In this document: one piece after another, positions 6,836 to 11,839 of the stretch
Layout of the letters: each line of letters starts with the position of its first letter
Numbering within the stretch: the stretch's first letter is position 1
NCBI GenBank assembly: GCA_027294815.1
Contig: JAPULP010000002.1
Location: 1 to 11,839 of the forward strand
Length of the DNA stretch: 11,839 nt
Direction of reading: 5' to 3'
From: Gemmatimonadota bacterium
GTDB lineage: Bacteria; Gemmatimonadota; Gemmatimonadetes; Gemmatimonadales; GWC2-71-9
The notes under the pieces: model-generated
Seen by the model: the letters and a program-made list of their open reading frames with translations, nothing else
Databases searched by the model: none
Told to the model about the DNA's origin: nothing
Translations under genes and position numbers: made by a program

Positions 6836-7618
6836 GTGGGACGTCGACTCGGTCAGCATTTCCTCTTTGATCCGGCCATCCTCGATCGGATCGTGCATGC
6901 GCTGGATCCGCAGCCCGACGATCGCGTCATCGAGATCGGGCCGGGGAAGGGAACGCTCACCGAACGCTTGGCACCTCTTGTCGGAAGCGTGGTGGCGATT
7001 GAGCGTGACGAAGCCCTAGCCGCCGCGCTCGACCGCAGTGGCATCGAGCATTGTCGCGTCGTGTCCGGAGATGCGCTCGAGATCGACTGGCCCGCCGCAC
7101 TGGCACGGCGCGGGCAGCAGACATCGTACAAAGTTGCGGGCAACATCCCGTACGCCATCACCACTCCGCTGATCGACAAAGCGCTGAGCGACCCCCTGCC
7201 CACGGTAACCGTGTTCCTCGTCCAGAAAGAAGTCGGCGACCGGCTCGCAGCCGCCCCTGGTTCGAAAACCTACGGGGCGTTGTCAGTTGGAGTGCAGGCT
7301 GTGGCTGCCGTCGAGCGGCTGTTCACGGTTCGGGCCGGATCGTTTCGACCCCCGCCAAAGGTGGATTCGGTGGTGGTGCGACTCACCCCTCGCTCGGATC
7401 CACTCGTGACGTCGGCCGAACGCGCCCCCTTCCGCCGGTTTGTCACGGCCCTGTTTGGCGAGCGCCGTAAGCAACTCCTCAGGGCGCTCAGAATCGTGAC
7501 CGGGATCGATGCGGACGGCCTCCAGGACACGCTCGGGCAGGTGGGACTGGATCCCCGCGATCGACCGGAAGTGCTGACGCCCGGTGAATTTGCGAGTTTG
7601 TTCAGAGCGGTCCGTTGA
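6836..7618 (+). CDS. rsmA: 16S rRNA dimethyladenosine transferase RsmA (KsgA)
   Basis: RsmA dimethylates two adjacent adenines in helix 45 of 16S rRNA late in small-subunit assembly; its loss commonly gives kasugamycin resistance. The N-terminus reads GRRLGQHFL, the family's (K/R)xxGQ(N/H)FL motif. The SAM loop is EIGPGKGTLT (E33-T42), IERD is the ribose-binding acidic motif, and the catalytic motif is NIPY (103-106). SFRPPPKVDSVVVRL is the family's conserved C-terminal motif. It has 260 residues, near the usual 260-275. The GTG start is the first codon after an in-frame TGA, which is the stop of the phosphatase gene in the same frame, so no earlier start exists. It is the last gene of the long upstream operon; its own stop lies inside a promoter-like -35 element for rex. 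Confidence 0.95.
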   Translation: MGRRLGQHFLFDPAILDRIVHALDPQPDDRVIEIGPGKGTLTERLAPLVGSVVAIERDEALAAALDRSGIEHCRVVSGDALEIDWPAALARRGQQTSYKVAGNIPYAITTPLIDKALSDPLPTVTVFLVQKEVGDRLAAAPGSKTYGALSVGVQAVAAVERLFTVRAGSFRPPPKVDSVVVRLTPRSDPLVTSAERAPFRRFVTALFGERRKQLLRALRIVTGIDADGLQDTLGQVGLDPRDRPEVLTPGEFASLFRAVR

Positions 7619-7643
7619 CGAGGTGCAGTCGATGGGCTAAGTT
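7615..7643 (+). promoter_or_regulatory. Probable sigma-70-type promoter of rex
   Basis: TTGACG (7615-7620, one mismatch to consensus) is separated by 17 bp from TAAGTT (7638-7643), which keeps the key T1, A2 and T6 of the -10 box. The -35 box contains the rsmA TGA stop (7616-7618). Transcription would start near 7650, within the Rex operator, leaving a leader of only about 13 nt. The infC promoter candidate has the same spacing and a near-identical -10. Confidence 0.6.
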
Positions 7644-7659
7644 GTGAAAAATTTCACAA
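7642..7659. promoter_or_regulatory. Rex operator (perfect 8-2-8 inverted repeat)
   Basis: TTGTGAAAAATTTCACAA is a perfect palindrome, with half-sites TTGTGAAA and TTTCACAA around AA. It matches the known Rex consensus TTGTGAA-N4-TTCACAA. It overlaps the end of the putative -10 box and the expected transcription start, and ends 3 nt before the rex ATG. Rex bound here should block its own transcription when NADH is low and release when NADH is high. Confidence 0.93.
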
Positions 7660-7662
7660 TCC

Positions 7663-8283
7663 ATGCGCAAGATCGCCGATTCTACCGTCCGCCGCCTCTC
7701 CCTCTACTTGAGGTTTCTCGAAGATTTCGAGGAGCAGGGTGTCGATACGGTCAGCTCGGAGGCCCTGGCGACGCGCGGTGGGACGACGTCCGCTCAGGTG
7801 CGCAAGGATCTGTCTTTTTTCGGGTCGTTCGGCAAACGCGGACTTGGATACTCGGTGCCGGAGCTTGCCTCTCGTGTTCGAGAGATCCTAGGGCTGGGGC
7901 AAACGTATCGCGTGGCCGTGATCGGCGCGGGAAACATCGGGGCGGCGCTGGTGCATTTCCGCGGCTTCGAGAAGCATGGCTTCCACGTCATCTCGCTGTA
8001 TGACAGTGATCCCAAGAAGATCGGGCGCCAGAGTAACGGACTCGTGATCCGGGATCAGCGGGATATGGAAGACGACATCGCCCAGGACCCTATCGATATT
8101 GCGATTCTCGTGACGCCCGCCTCGCAAGCTCAGAAGTTGGTCGACCGGTTGGTAAAAGCCGGTGTCAAAGCGTTTCTGAACTTTGCTGCGCTACAGTTGC
8201 GGGTCCCCGACGACGTGATCGTCAAGAACGTCAGTCTGGCATTGGAGCTGGAGGCCTTGAGTTACGCGTTGAGGAATCGGTAA
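7663..8283 (+). CDS. rex: Redox-sensing transcriptional repressor Rex
   Basis: Rex is a homodimeric repressor that binds its operators when the NADH/NAD+ ratio is low and leaves them when NADH binds, typically controlling respiratory and fermentative genes. The N-terminal winged helix reads STVRRLSLYLRFL to QVRKDLSFFGSFGKRGLGY (residues 7-63), including the DNA-recognition motif QVRKDLS. The Rossmann NAD(H)-binding domain has GAGNIG (88-93), with the acidic strand end LYDSDPKK after it. The length of 206 residues is standard, and MRKIADSTVRRL aligns with the usual family N-terminus, so ATG 7663 is the right start. There is no Shine-Dalgarno because the Rex operator fills the space before the ATG. 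Pta-type fermentation genes are classic Rex targets, but no Rex site was seen at pta here. Confidence 0.96.
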   Translation: MRKIADSTVRRLSLYLRFLEDFEEQGVDTVSSEALATRGGTTSAQVRKDLSFFGSFGKRGLGYSVPELASRVREILGLGQTYRVAVIGAGNIGAALVHFRGFEKHGFHVISLYDSDPKKIGRQSNGLVIRDQRDMEDDIAQDPIDIAILVTPASQAQKLVDRLVKAGVKAFLNFAALQLRVPDDVIVKNVSLALELEALSYALRNR

Positions 8284-8306
8284 CCTCCCACTCCCCAACC
8301 CCACCC

Positions 8307-8401
8307 AAGGGAGCAGGGAGCAGGGAGCAGGCCACCCCACCCCCTTCCGCCGGGGGGGACTGGGCGGGGCCCGCTCCCTGCTCCCCGCTCCCTGCTCCCT
8401 T
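8307..8401. repeat. Heptamer tandem array arranged as a large inverted repeat
   Basis: The left arm (8307-8330) has three copies of the 7-bp unit GGGAGCA. The right arm (8378-8401) carries the complementary units CTCCCTG, CTCCCCG and CTCCCTG. The arms can pair over 24 bp with one A-C mismatch (8322 against 8386). The 47-nt loop holds C-rich and G-rich runs (8340-8344 with 8352-8358) that could form an inner stem. It occupies most of the 129-nt gap between rex and the arginine deiminase gene. No T-run follows, so it is not a standard intrinsic terminator, though it could still block or protect transcripts. No promoter or ribosome binding site for the downstream gene is evident in the gap. Confidence 0.9.
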
Positions 8402-8412
8402 AGATTCCTAAC

Positions 8413-9645
8413 ATGCCCACCGTTCAGATCACTTCAGAAATCGGTTCCCTCCGCCACGTGTTGGTCCATGAGCCGGGGAAAGAAGTCCTCGCCGTTACTC
8501 CCGGTACCCGCAGGGACTTTCTCTACGAAGACATCATCGAGCTCGACACCGCTGGATCGGAGCACCGCACCATGGTGGCGGTTTTAGAGCGTTTTGCCGA
8601 AGTGCACCATACGCGTGCGTTGCTGCGTGAGATCGCGGAGCGCGATGACGTTCGAAAACTCCTGGCAGCACGAACGGCGTTCGCAGCTCCGTCCGGCAGT
8701 CTGGCCAAGCAATTGGTGGACCGTCCGGCAGATGGCCTGGTGGAGATGTTGGTCGAGGGTACCGAGGAGACCACCGGTCCCATTGCGCGAGCGCTGAACC
8801 AGGGCGGGTACTGTCTTCCTCCGTTACCCAATCTGTTTTTCATGCGTGACGTCGGCATCGTGATCGGTGACAACGTCGTCATCGGTTCGATGCGGCACAA
8901 AGCCAGATGGTCGGAAGAGTTGTTGGTCAAGGCGCTGTTCCTTCACCACCCGCTCCTGGAGAACCGCGGCATTCTCTACGACGGATCCGAAGAGCGGCGA
9001 TTGGATTACACGATCGAGGGGGGTGACGTGCATCCCGTGCGGGAGGACTTGCTCATCCTCGGTTTGAGCGATCGTACCAGTGCGGTGGCTCTCGATCATC
9101 TTTGCGATTTGGTATTCGAGCATTGTGACGTGACGGACGTCGTGATCGTGGTGATGCCCCGAGAGCCAAGTGCCATCCATTTGGACATGATCTTTACGCA
9201 GGTCGATCGCGGTCTCTGTGTCGTCTCTCCGCCCCAGTTTATCGGTCCAGCCCGCCTCGCCATTTTGCACAAGAGAAAAGGGCAATCGAGTGTCCACGAG
9301 ATGCCCAACTTCTTCGACGCATTGAAAGAGGTCGACTTTGCGCTCGAACCGATTCTCTGTGGCGGTGGCGAGCGGCAAATCCAGGAGCGTGAGCAATGGG
9401 CGTCGGGGTGCAATGTGTTGACGCTCCGCCCTGGAGTCGGTCTCGCGTATCGCCGTAACGAGGCCACGCTCGGCGAATTTGAGAAGGCAGGCTTCCGGGT
9501 TATTCAGGCGGAGCGATTCCTCCTCGGTGAGGAAGACATCGACGACGGTGAACGGGCGGTCATCACCGTGCGGGGGAGTGAACTCGTCCGCGGTGGAGGG
9601 GGCCCCCGATGCATGACACTGCCGCTCAGGCGAGCGTCTCTGTGA
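8413..9645 (+). CDS. arcA: Arginine deiminase
   Basis: The enzyme hydrolyses L-arginine to citrulline and ammonia, the first step of the arginine deiminase pathway that can yield ATP without respiration. The guanidine-modifying fold is supported by the start IGSLRHVLVHEPG, LPNLFFMRD (D146), EGGDV (E202, D205), IHLDMIFTQVD (H256, D258), REQWASGCNVLTLRPGV and the nucleophile in RGGGGPRCM (C400). These match the catalytic set D166, E224, H278, D280 and C406 of the Pseudomonas enzyme, with near-identical spacing for the first four. The length of 410 is close to the usual 405-418. Methionine replaces the common Thr in FTRD. No ornithine carbamoyltransferase, carbamate kinase or antiporter gene accompanies it here, so the symbol reflects the enzyme rather than a full arc operon. 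The start has no Shine-Dalgarno. The 3' end overlaps the next gene. Confidence 0.93.
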   Translation: MPTVQITSEIGSLRHVLVHEPGKEVLAVTPGTRRDFLYEDIIELDTAGSEHRTMVAVLERFAEVHHTRALLREIAERDDVRKLLAARTAFAAPSGSLAKQLVDRPADGLVEMLVEGTEETTGPIARALNQGGYCLPPLPNLFFMRDVGIVIGDNVVIGSMRHKARWSEELLVKALFLHHPLLENRGILYDGSEERRLDYTIEGGDVHPVREDLLILGLSDRTSAVALDHLCDLVFEHCDVTDVVIVVMPREPSAIHLDMIFTQVDRGLCVVSPPQFIGPARLAILHKRKGQSSVHEMPNFFDALKEVDFALEPILCGGGERQIQEREQWASGCNVLTLRPGVGLAYRRNEATLGEFEKAGFRVIQAERFLLGEEDIDDGERAVITVRGSELVRGGGGPRCMTLPLRRASL

Positions 9646-10502
9646 CCAGCGGTGGGATTCAGGCTCAGCCGAGTGGAACGCTCGTGGATCGCGCCCTCGA
9701 GTTTCTCGGGGCCGGTCCCGCCGACAGCTCAACCTTGGCCCACAACGTGCTCGGCGTTCCTGCCGCACCGCCCGTGATCGCCGACCGCCTTGCCACGGCG
9801 CTGCTCGGATCCGACCCGCGAGTTCGGCGCCGGTTCGATTCCTGTTGGGAGCTGGTCGGAGCGGCTCGCGGTTCTCCACGAATCGTTGATTGCACGTTCG
9901 CCGTCGTTGACGTGGAGACAACCGGCTCTAGTCCCGGGCGCGGCGATCGGGTCATCGAAATCGCGGTTGCCGTGCTGGCGGGCGGGTCGGTGGATTTGGT
10001 GCTCGACACTCTCGTGAATCCCGAGCGACCCATCCCACGGGTCATCACCGGCGTTACGCGAATCAGCCAGGACGACGTAAGGGAGAAACCGGTGTTTGCG
10101 GAAATCGCCGATCGTGTGGTGGCTGCTTTGGCGGGTCGCGTATTTGTGGCGCACAACGTTCCGTTCGACTGGGCATTTGTGTCGGCCGAAACCCGTCGCG
10201 CGCTCCACCTTGTGTTGGAGGGGCCACGGCTTTGTACGGTGAGGCTGGCCAAGCGTCTCATTCCGGGTTTGCGGTCGCGTAGCCTCGACAGTGTGACCCG
10301 CTACTTCGGAATCGAGATCGAGAACCGCCACCGGGCGGCGGGTGACGCGATGGCAACCGCCGCGACTCTCGCCCGCCTGCTGGATCTGGCTGGCGAAAAA
10401 GGTCTCGACACGTTTCGAGAGCTCGAAGCGTTGACGCATCGTAGGAAGAAACGAAAGCGCAAGAAGCGACGCGCGTCTCCCACACCGATGGAAGAGGCAT
10501 GA
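9609..10502 (+). CDS. DEDDh (DnaQ/PolC-epsilon-like) 3'-5' exonuclease with N-terminal extension and basic tail
   Basis: The RNase T/DnaQ exonuclease fold is clear: ExoI VDVETTG (D101, E103), ExoII VAHNVPFDWAFV (D187) and ExoIII HRAAGDAM (H241, D246) give the full DEDDh set of catalytic residues. Such enzymes act as proofreading subunits of DNA polymerase III or as stand-alone nucleases. The domain starts near residue 95. Before it lies a region of about 70 residues (GTLVDRALEFLG to CWELVG) that looks like a small winged helix-like domain. After it comes a strongly basic tail, KKRKRKKRR, near the C-terminus. I use ATG 9609 because GGAGG lies 9 nt upstream, giving a 37-nt overlap with the arginine deiminase gene. 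GTG 9642 would instead give a 4-nt GTGA overlap of the kind common here. No UvrC- or BRCT-like domain is present, so the specific role is open. Confidence 0.87.
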   Translation: MHDTAAQASVSVTSGGIQAQPSGTLVDRALEFLGAGPADSSTLAHNVLGVPAAPPVIADRLATALLGSDPRVRRRFDSCWELVGAARGSPRIVDCTFAVVDVETTGSSPGRGDRVIEIAVAVLAGGSVDLVLDTLVNPERPIPRVITGVTRISQDDVREKPVFAEIADRVVAALAGRVFVAHNVPFDWAFVSAETRRALHLVLEGPRLCTVRLAKRLIPGLRSRSLDSVTRYFGIEIENRHRAAGDAMATAATLARLLDLAGEKGLDTFRELEALTHRRKKRKRKKRRASPTPMEEA

Positions 10503-11386
10503 GTCTGGTTTCCACTTTTCGGGTGGGGCGGTTGACGTGTCACACCCTCGAGGGTGGACAACAGCGTCTCGATGGCGGGGCGATGTTCGGCGTGGTTCCC
10601 AAGCCCCTCTGGAGCCGGCAGATCGGTGCCGACGACCGTAACCGTGTGCCCCTTGCCCTCCGATGCTTGCTGGTCGAGCACGACGACGGACTCGTCTTGA
10701 TCGATACGGGCATCGGCAACAAGGAATCTGACAAGGCGCGCGATATCTATGGTATCGAGAACACAGGTTTGGCCGGGGCCACCCAGCTAGACGATGCCCT
10801 CGCGGAACTCGGCTTCACGGCGACCGATGTGCGATTCGTGATCAATACTCATCTCCATTTCGATCACGCGGGTGGGAATACGATGATTCCTGAGGGTTCC
10901 GGTCTTGCCGACGGCGACGAGCAACTCGCTTTTCCCAACGCGACCTACATCGTCCAAAAGGGAGAACTCGAATTTGGCGGCCGGTCCAACGAGCGGCTGT
11001 CCCCGAGTTACTTGCCCAAAAACTTTGCGCCGGTCACCGCCGCCGGCCGGTGGCGATTGTTGAAGGGTGACGCCGAGATCCTGCCCGGCATTCGGGCGGT
11101 TCTCACGCCGGGGCACGTGCCGCACCACCAGTCCGTGATGATCTCCGACGGAGGGGAAACGGCGTGTTTCTTGGGTGATGTGGTCCCCACAACGGTCCAC
11201 CTCCGGCTGCCTTGGATCATGGGGTTCGACCTCGAGCCCTTGGTCACGCTCGAGAGCAAGCGGCGGCTCTTGACGCAGGCCGAGGCTGATGGGTGGATTC
11301 TGGTGTTCGAGCACGATCCGGAGCGGGGTCTGGGGACGGTGGTCAAGGACGGTAAGTCCTTTGGATTTCAAGCACTTGAAAGTTGA
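10499..11386 (+). CDS. Metallo-beta-lactamase-fold hydrolase, AHL-lactonase-like subgroup
   Basis: This is a dinuclear zinc hydrolase of the MBL superfamily. Ligands are all present: THLHFDH (H118, H120, D122, H123), TPGHVPHH (H206), LGDVV (D227) and FEHDP (H272). The spacing H206-D227-H272 is nearly that of the lactonase AiiA (H169-D191-H235), and the sequence around HLHFDHAGG and TPGH resembles the AiiA/AttM group. The catalytic Tyr found three residues after the bridging Asp in AiiA is absent here (P230), so lactonase activity should not be assumed. It has 295 residues, somewhat longer than AiiA (250), with the extra length between the first His cluster and H206. There is no signal peptide, so it is cytoplasmic. 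The ATG overlaps the exonuclease stop as ATGA. The substrate is unknown. Confidence 0.88.
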   Translation: MSLVSTFRVGRLTCHTLEGGQQRLDGGAMFGVVPKPLWSRQIGADDRNRVPLALRCLLVEHDDGLVLIDTGIGNKESDKARDIYGIENTGLAGATQLDDALAELGFTATDVRFVINTHLHFDHAGGNTMIPEGSGLADGDEQLAFPNATYIVQKGELEFGGRSNERLSPSYLPKNFAPVTAAGRWRLLKGDAEILPGIRAVLTPGHVPHHQSVMISDGGETACFLGDVVPTTVHLRLPWIMGFDLEPLVTLESKRRLLTQAEADGWILVFEHDPERGLGTVVKDGKSFGFQALES

Positions 11387-11411
11387 CACTCCCGCGCCGG
11401 TGGGATAGGTT
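11383..11411 (+). promoter_or_regulatory. Probable sigma-70-type promoter of the infC operon
   Basis: A perfect -35 box TTGACA (11383-11388) is followed after 17 bp by TAGGTT (11406-11411), with T1, A2 and T6 of the -10 conserved. The -35 contains the TGA stop (11384-11386) of the upstream hydrolase gene. The expected start is near 11418, giving a leader of about 175 nt before infC. Confidence 0.65.
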
Positions 11412-11432
11412 CGTTCACACAATTTGCGAAGC

Positions 11433-11448
11433 AAGCGCCACGGCGCTT
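11433..11448 (+). other. Hairpin near the 5' end of the infC leader
   Basis: AAGCGC and GCGCTT pair around a CACG tetraloop, about 15 nt from the predicted transcript start. It could stabilise the leader or be part of a protein-binding structure. It is followed by CCCTTTT, so it might also act as a weak end for transcripts coming from the upstream hydrolase gene. Confidence 0.45.
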
Positions 11449-11480
11449 CACCCTTTTGGCCGCCCATAGGCGAGCAGTCA

Positions 11481-11547
11481 GGGTTCCAATGACGTAGCCG
11501 GGTCGTGGACCACGGCGTGGCAGCGGATTCTCTGAAATTGGGAATCC
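11481..11547 (+). promoter_or_regulatory. Putative antiterminator pairing in the infC leader
   Basis: GGGTTCCAAT (11481-11490) can pair with ATTGGGAATCC (11537-11547) through ten base pairs, with one G-U pair and one bulged G. The second strand includes almost the whole 3' arm of the terminator hairpin, so the two structures exclude each other. This is the layout of a transcription attenuator; the factor that would choose between the folds is not identified. Confidence 0.5.
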
Positions 11548-11556
11548 GTTTTTTTT
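11524..11556 (+). terminator. Intrinsic terminator in the infC leader (attenuator)
   Basis: CGGATTCTC (11524-11532) and GGGAATCCG (11540-11548) form a 9-bp stem, with one T-G pair, around a 7-nt loop, followed at once by eight T residues (11549-11556). It ends 25 nt before the infC ribosome binding site and lies well downstream of the promoter, so it would stop infC transcription unless bypassed. It could also end read-through from the upstream operon. Confidence 0.85.
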
Positions 11557-11580
11557 GTAGCAGCGATACGCACCGAAACC

Positions 11581-11585
11581 GGAGG
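11581..11585 (+). promoter_or_regulatory. Ribosome binding site that fixes the infC start
   Basis: GGAGG lies 8 nt before the CTG at 11594 and is the only good Shine-Dalgarno near the IF-3 frame. Its spacing singles out CTG as the start codon. Confidence 0.75.
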
Positions 11586-11593
11586 TAGCCTCA

Positions 11594-11839
11594 CTGACCT
11601 ATTCGAACAGGCCACAATCGCCGCGCGAGCCCCGCACGCGGGTAAACAGCCAGATCCGCACCAGCCCGGTGAGGGTGATCGGGGGCGCGGGTGAGCAGCT
11701 CGGCGTGATGCCCGTTGATGAAGCCTTGAAGGAAGCCGGCGAGCGCGGTTTGGATCTCGTGGAGGTGGCGCCGATGGCAAAGCCGCCCGTGGTCAAAATC
11801 ATGGACTACGGGAAATACCGCTACGAGCAGGACAAAGCG
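11594..11839 (+). CDS. infC: Translation initiation factor IF-3, 3' partial, predicted CTG start
   Basis: IF-3 binds the 30S subunit, prevents subunit joining and checks start-codon and initiator-tRNA choice. The visible 82 codons cover most of the N-terminal domain: RVNSQIRTSPVRVI, then GEQLGVMPVDEALKEA, GLDLVEVAP, KPPVVKIMDYGKYRYEQ, all family hallmarks. The gene runs off the window before the C-terminal domain. The frame is closed upstream by TAG at 11558-11560, and between there and the conserved RVN there is no ATG, GTG or TTG; CTG at 11594 is the only near-cognate codon with a ribosome binding site at the right distance. A GTG at 11669 would remove the conserved N-terminus and has no ribosome binding site. 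Rare starts (AUU in E. coli) are known for infC and let IF-3 repress its own translation. rpmI and rplT would be expected beyond the window. Confidence 0.9.
   Translation, partial: MTYSNRPQSPREPRTRVNSQIRTSPVRVIGGAGEQLGVMPVDEALKEAGERGLDLVEVAPMAKPPVVKIMDYGKYRYEQDKA

Noticed and set aside
8307..8401. Intrinsic terminator for rex
   Set aside because: The stem is long and GC-rich, but no T-run follows; the only downstream T residues are scattered. It may affect transcription in another way, so I list it as a repeat only.
9598..9607. GGGGGCCCCC palindrome just before the exonuclease ATG as a regulatory hairpin
   Set aside because: It has no loop, so it cannot form a normal hairpin. It is explained by the conserved RGGGGPRC codons of arginine deiminase.
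8824..9921. Antisense open reading frame of 365 codons opposite the arginine deiminase and exonuclease genes
   Set aside because: The sense strand carries two families with full catalytic motifs. The antisense translation has no recognisable motif, and long antisense frames are expected in GC-rich DNA.
11669..11671. GTG at 11669 as the infC start
   Set aside because: It would delete the conserved RVNSQIRTSP segment of IF-3 and has no ribosome binding site, whereas CTG 11594 keeps the full domain and has GGAGG at 8 nt.

Overview
The window is a compact, GC-rich stretch of bacterial chromosome with every recognisable gene on the + strand. It carries housekeeping genes (recJ, rsmD, coaD, pta, rsmA, rex, infC) beside signalling and metabolic genes. 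The gene order, the very tight packing and the G-rich short tandem repeats suggest a free-living deep-branching bacterium. Gemmatimonadota is my best guess, but it is an impression of gene order and style, not something proven by the sequence.

Region 1 (1-7618) reads as one long operon: a 5'-truncated coiled-coil/zinc-ribbon protein, recJ, rsmD, coaD, pta, an anti-anti-sigma factor (STAS), an anti-sigma ATPase/kinase, a GAF-SpoIIE phosphatase and rsmA. Most junctions are 1-4 nt overlaps (ATGA, TAATG, GTGA) or abutments, so translational coupling is likely. The STAS, kinase and phosphatase genes form a complete RsbV/RsbW/RsbU-type partner-switching set with all key residues, but no sigma factor or other output gene lies nearby. 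pta carries an in-frame insertion of about 41 codons made of short tandem repeats, and the phosphatase gene has a C10 tract near its 5' end.

Region 2 (7615-8412) holds rex, the NADH/NAD+ sensing repressor. A promoter-like pair and a perfect 18-bp Rex operator sit directly before its start codon, so rex should repress itself. A G-rich heptamer array forming a large imperfect inverted repeat separates rex from the next gene.

Region 3 (8413-11386) is a second overlapping gene string: arginine deiminase, a DEDDh (DnaQ-like) exonuclease with an extra N-terminal region and a basic tail, and an AHL-lactonase-like metallo-beta-lactamase-fold hydrolase. The arginine deiminase is not accompanied by the other arc genes.

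Region 4 (11383-11839) is the start of the infC operon. It has a promoter-like pair overlapping the previous stop codon, a leader of about 175 nt with a strong intrinsic terminator and a competing antiterminator pairing, a good ribosome binding site, and an IF-3 reading frame whose only well-placed start is CTG. No ATG, GTG or TTG exists upstream of the conserved IF-3 N-terminus. The infC leader with its rare start codon, the pta insertion and the rex operator/promoter arrangement are the most noteworthy parts of the window. I found no mobile element, CRISPR array, tRNA or rRNA.
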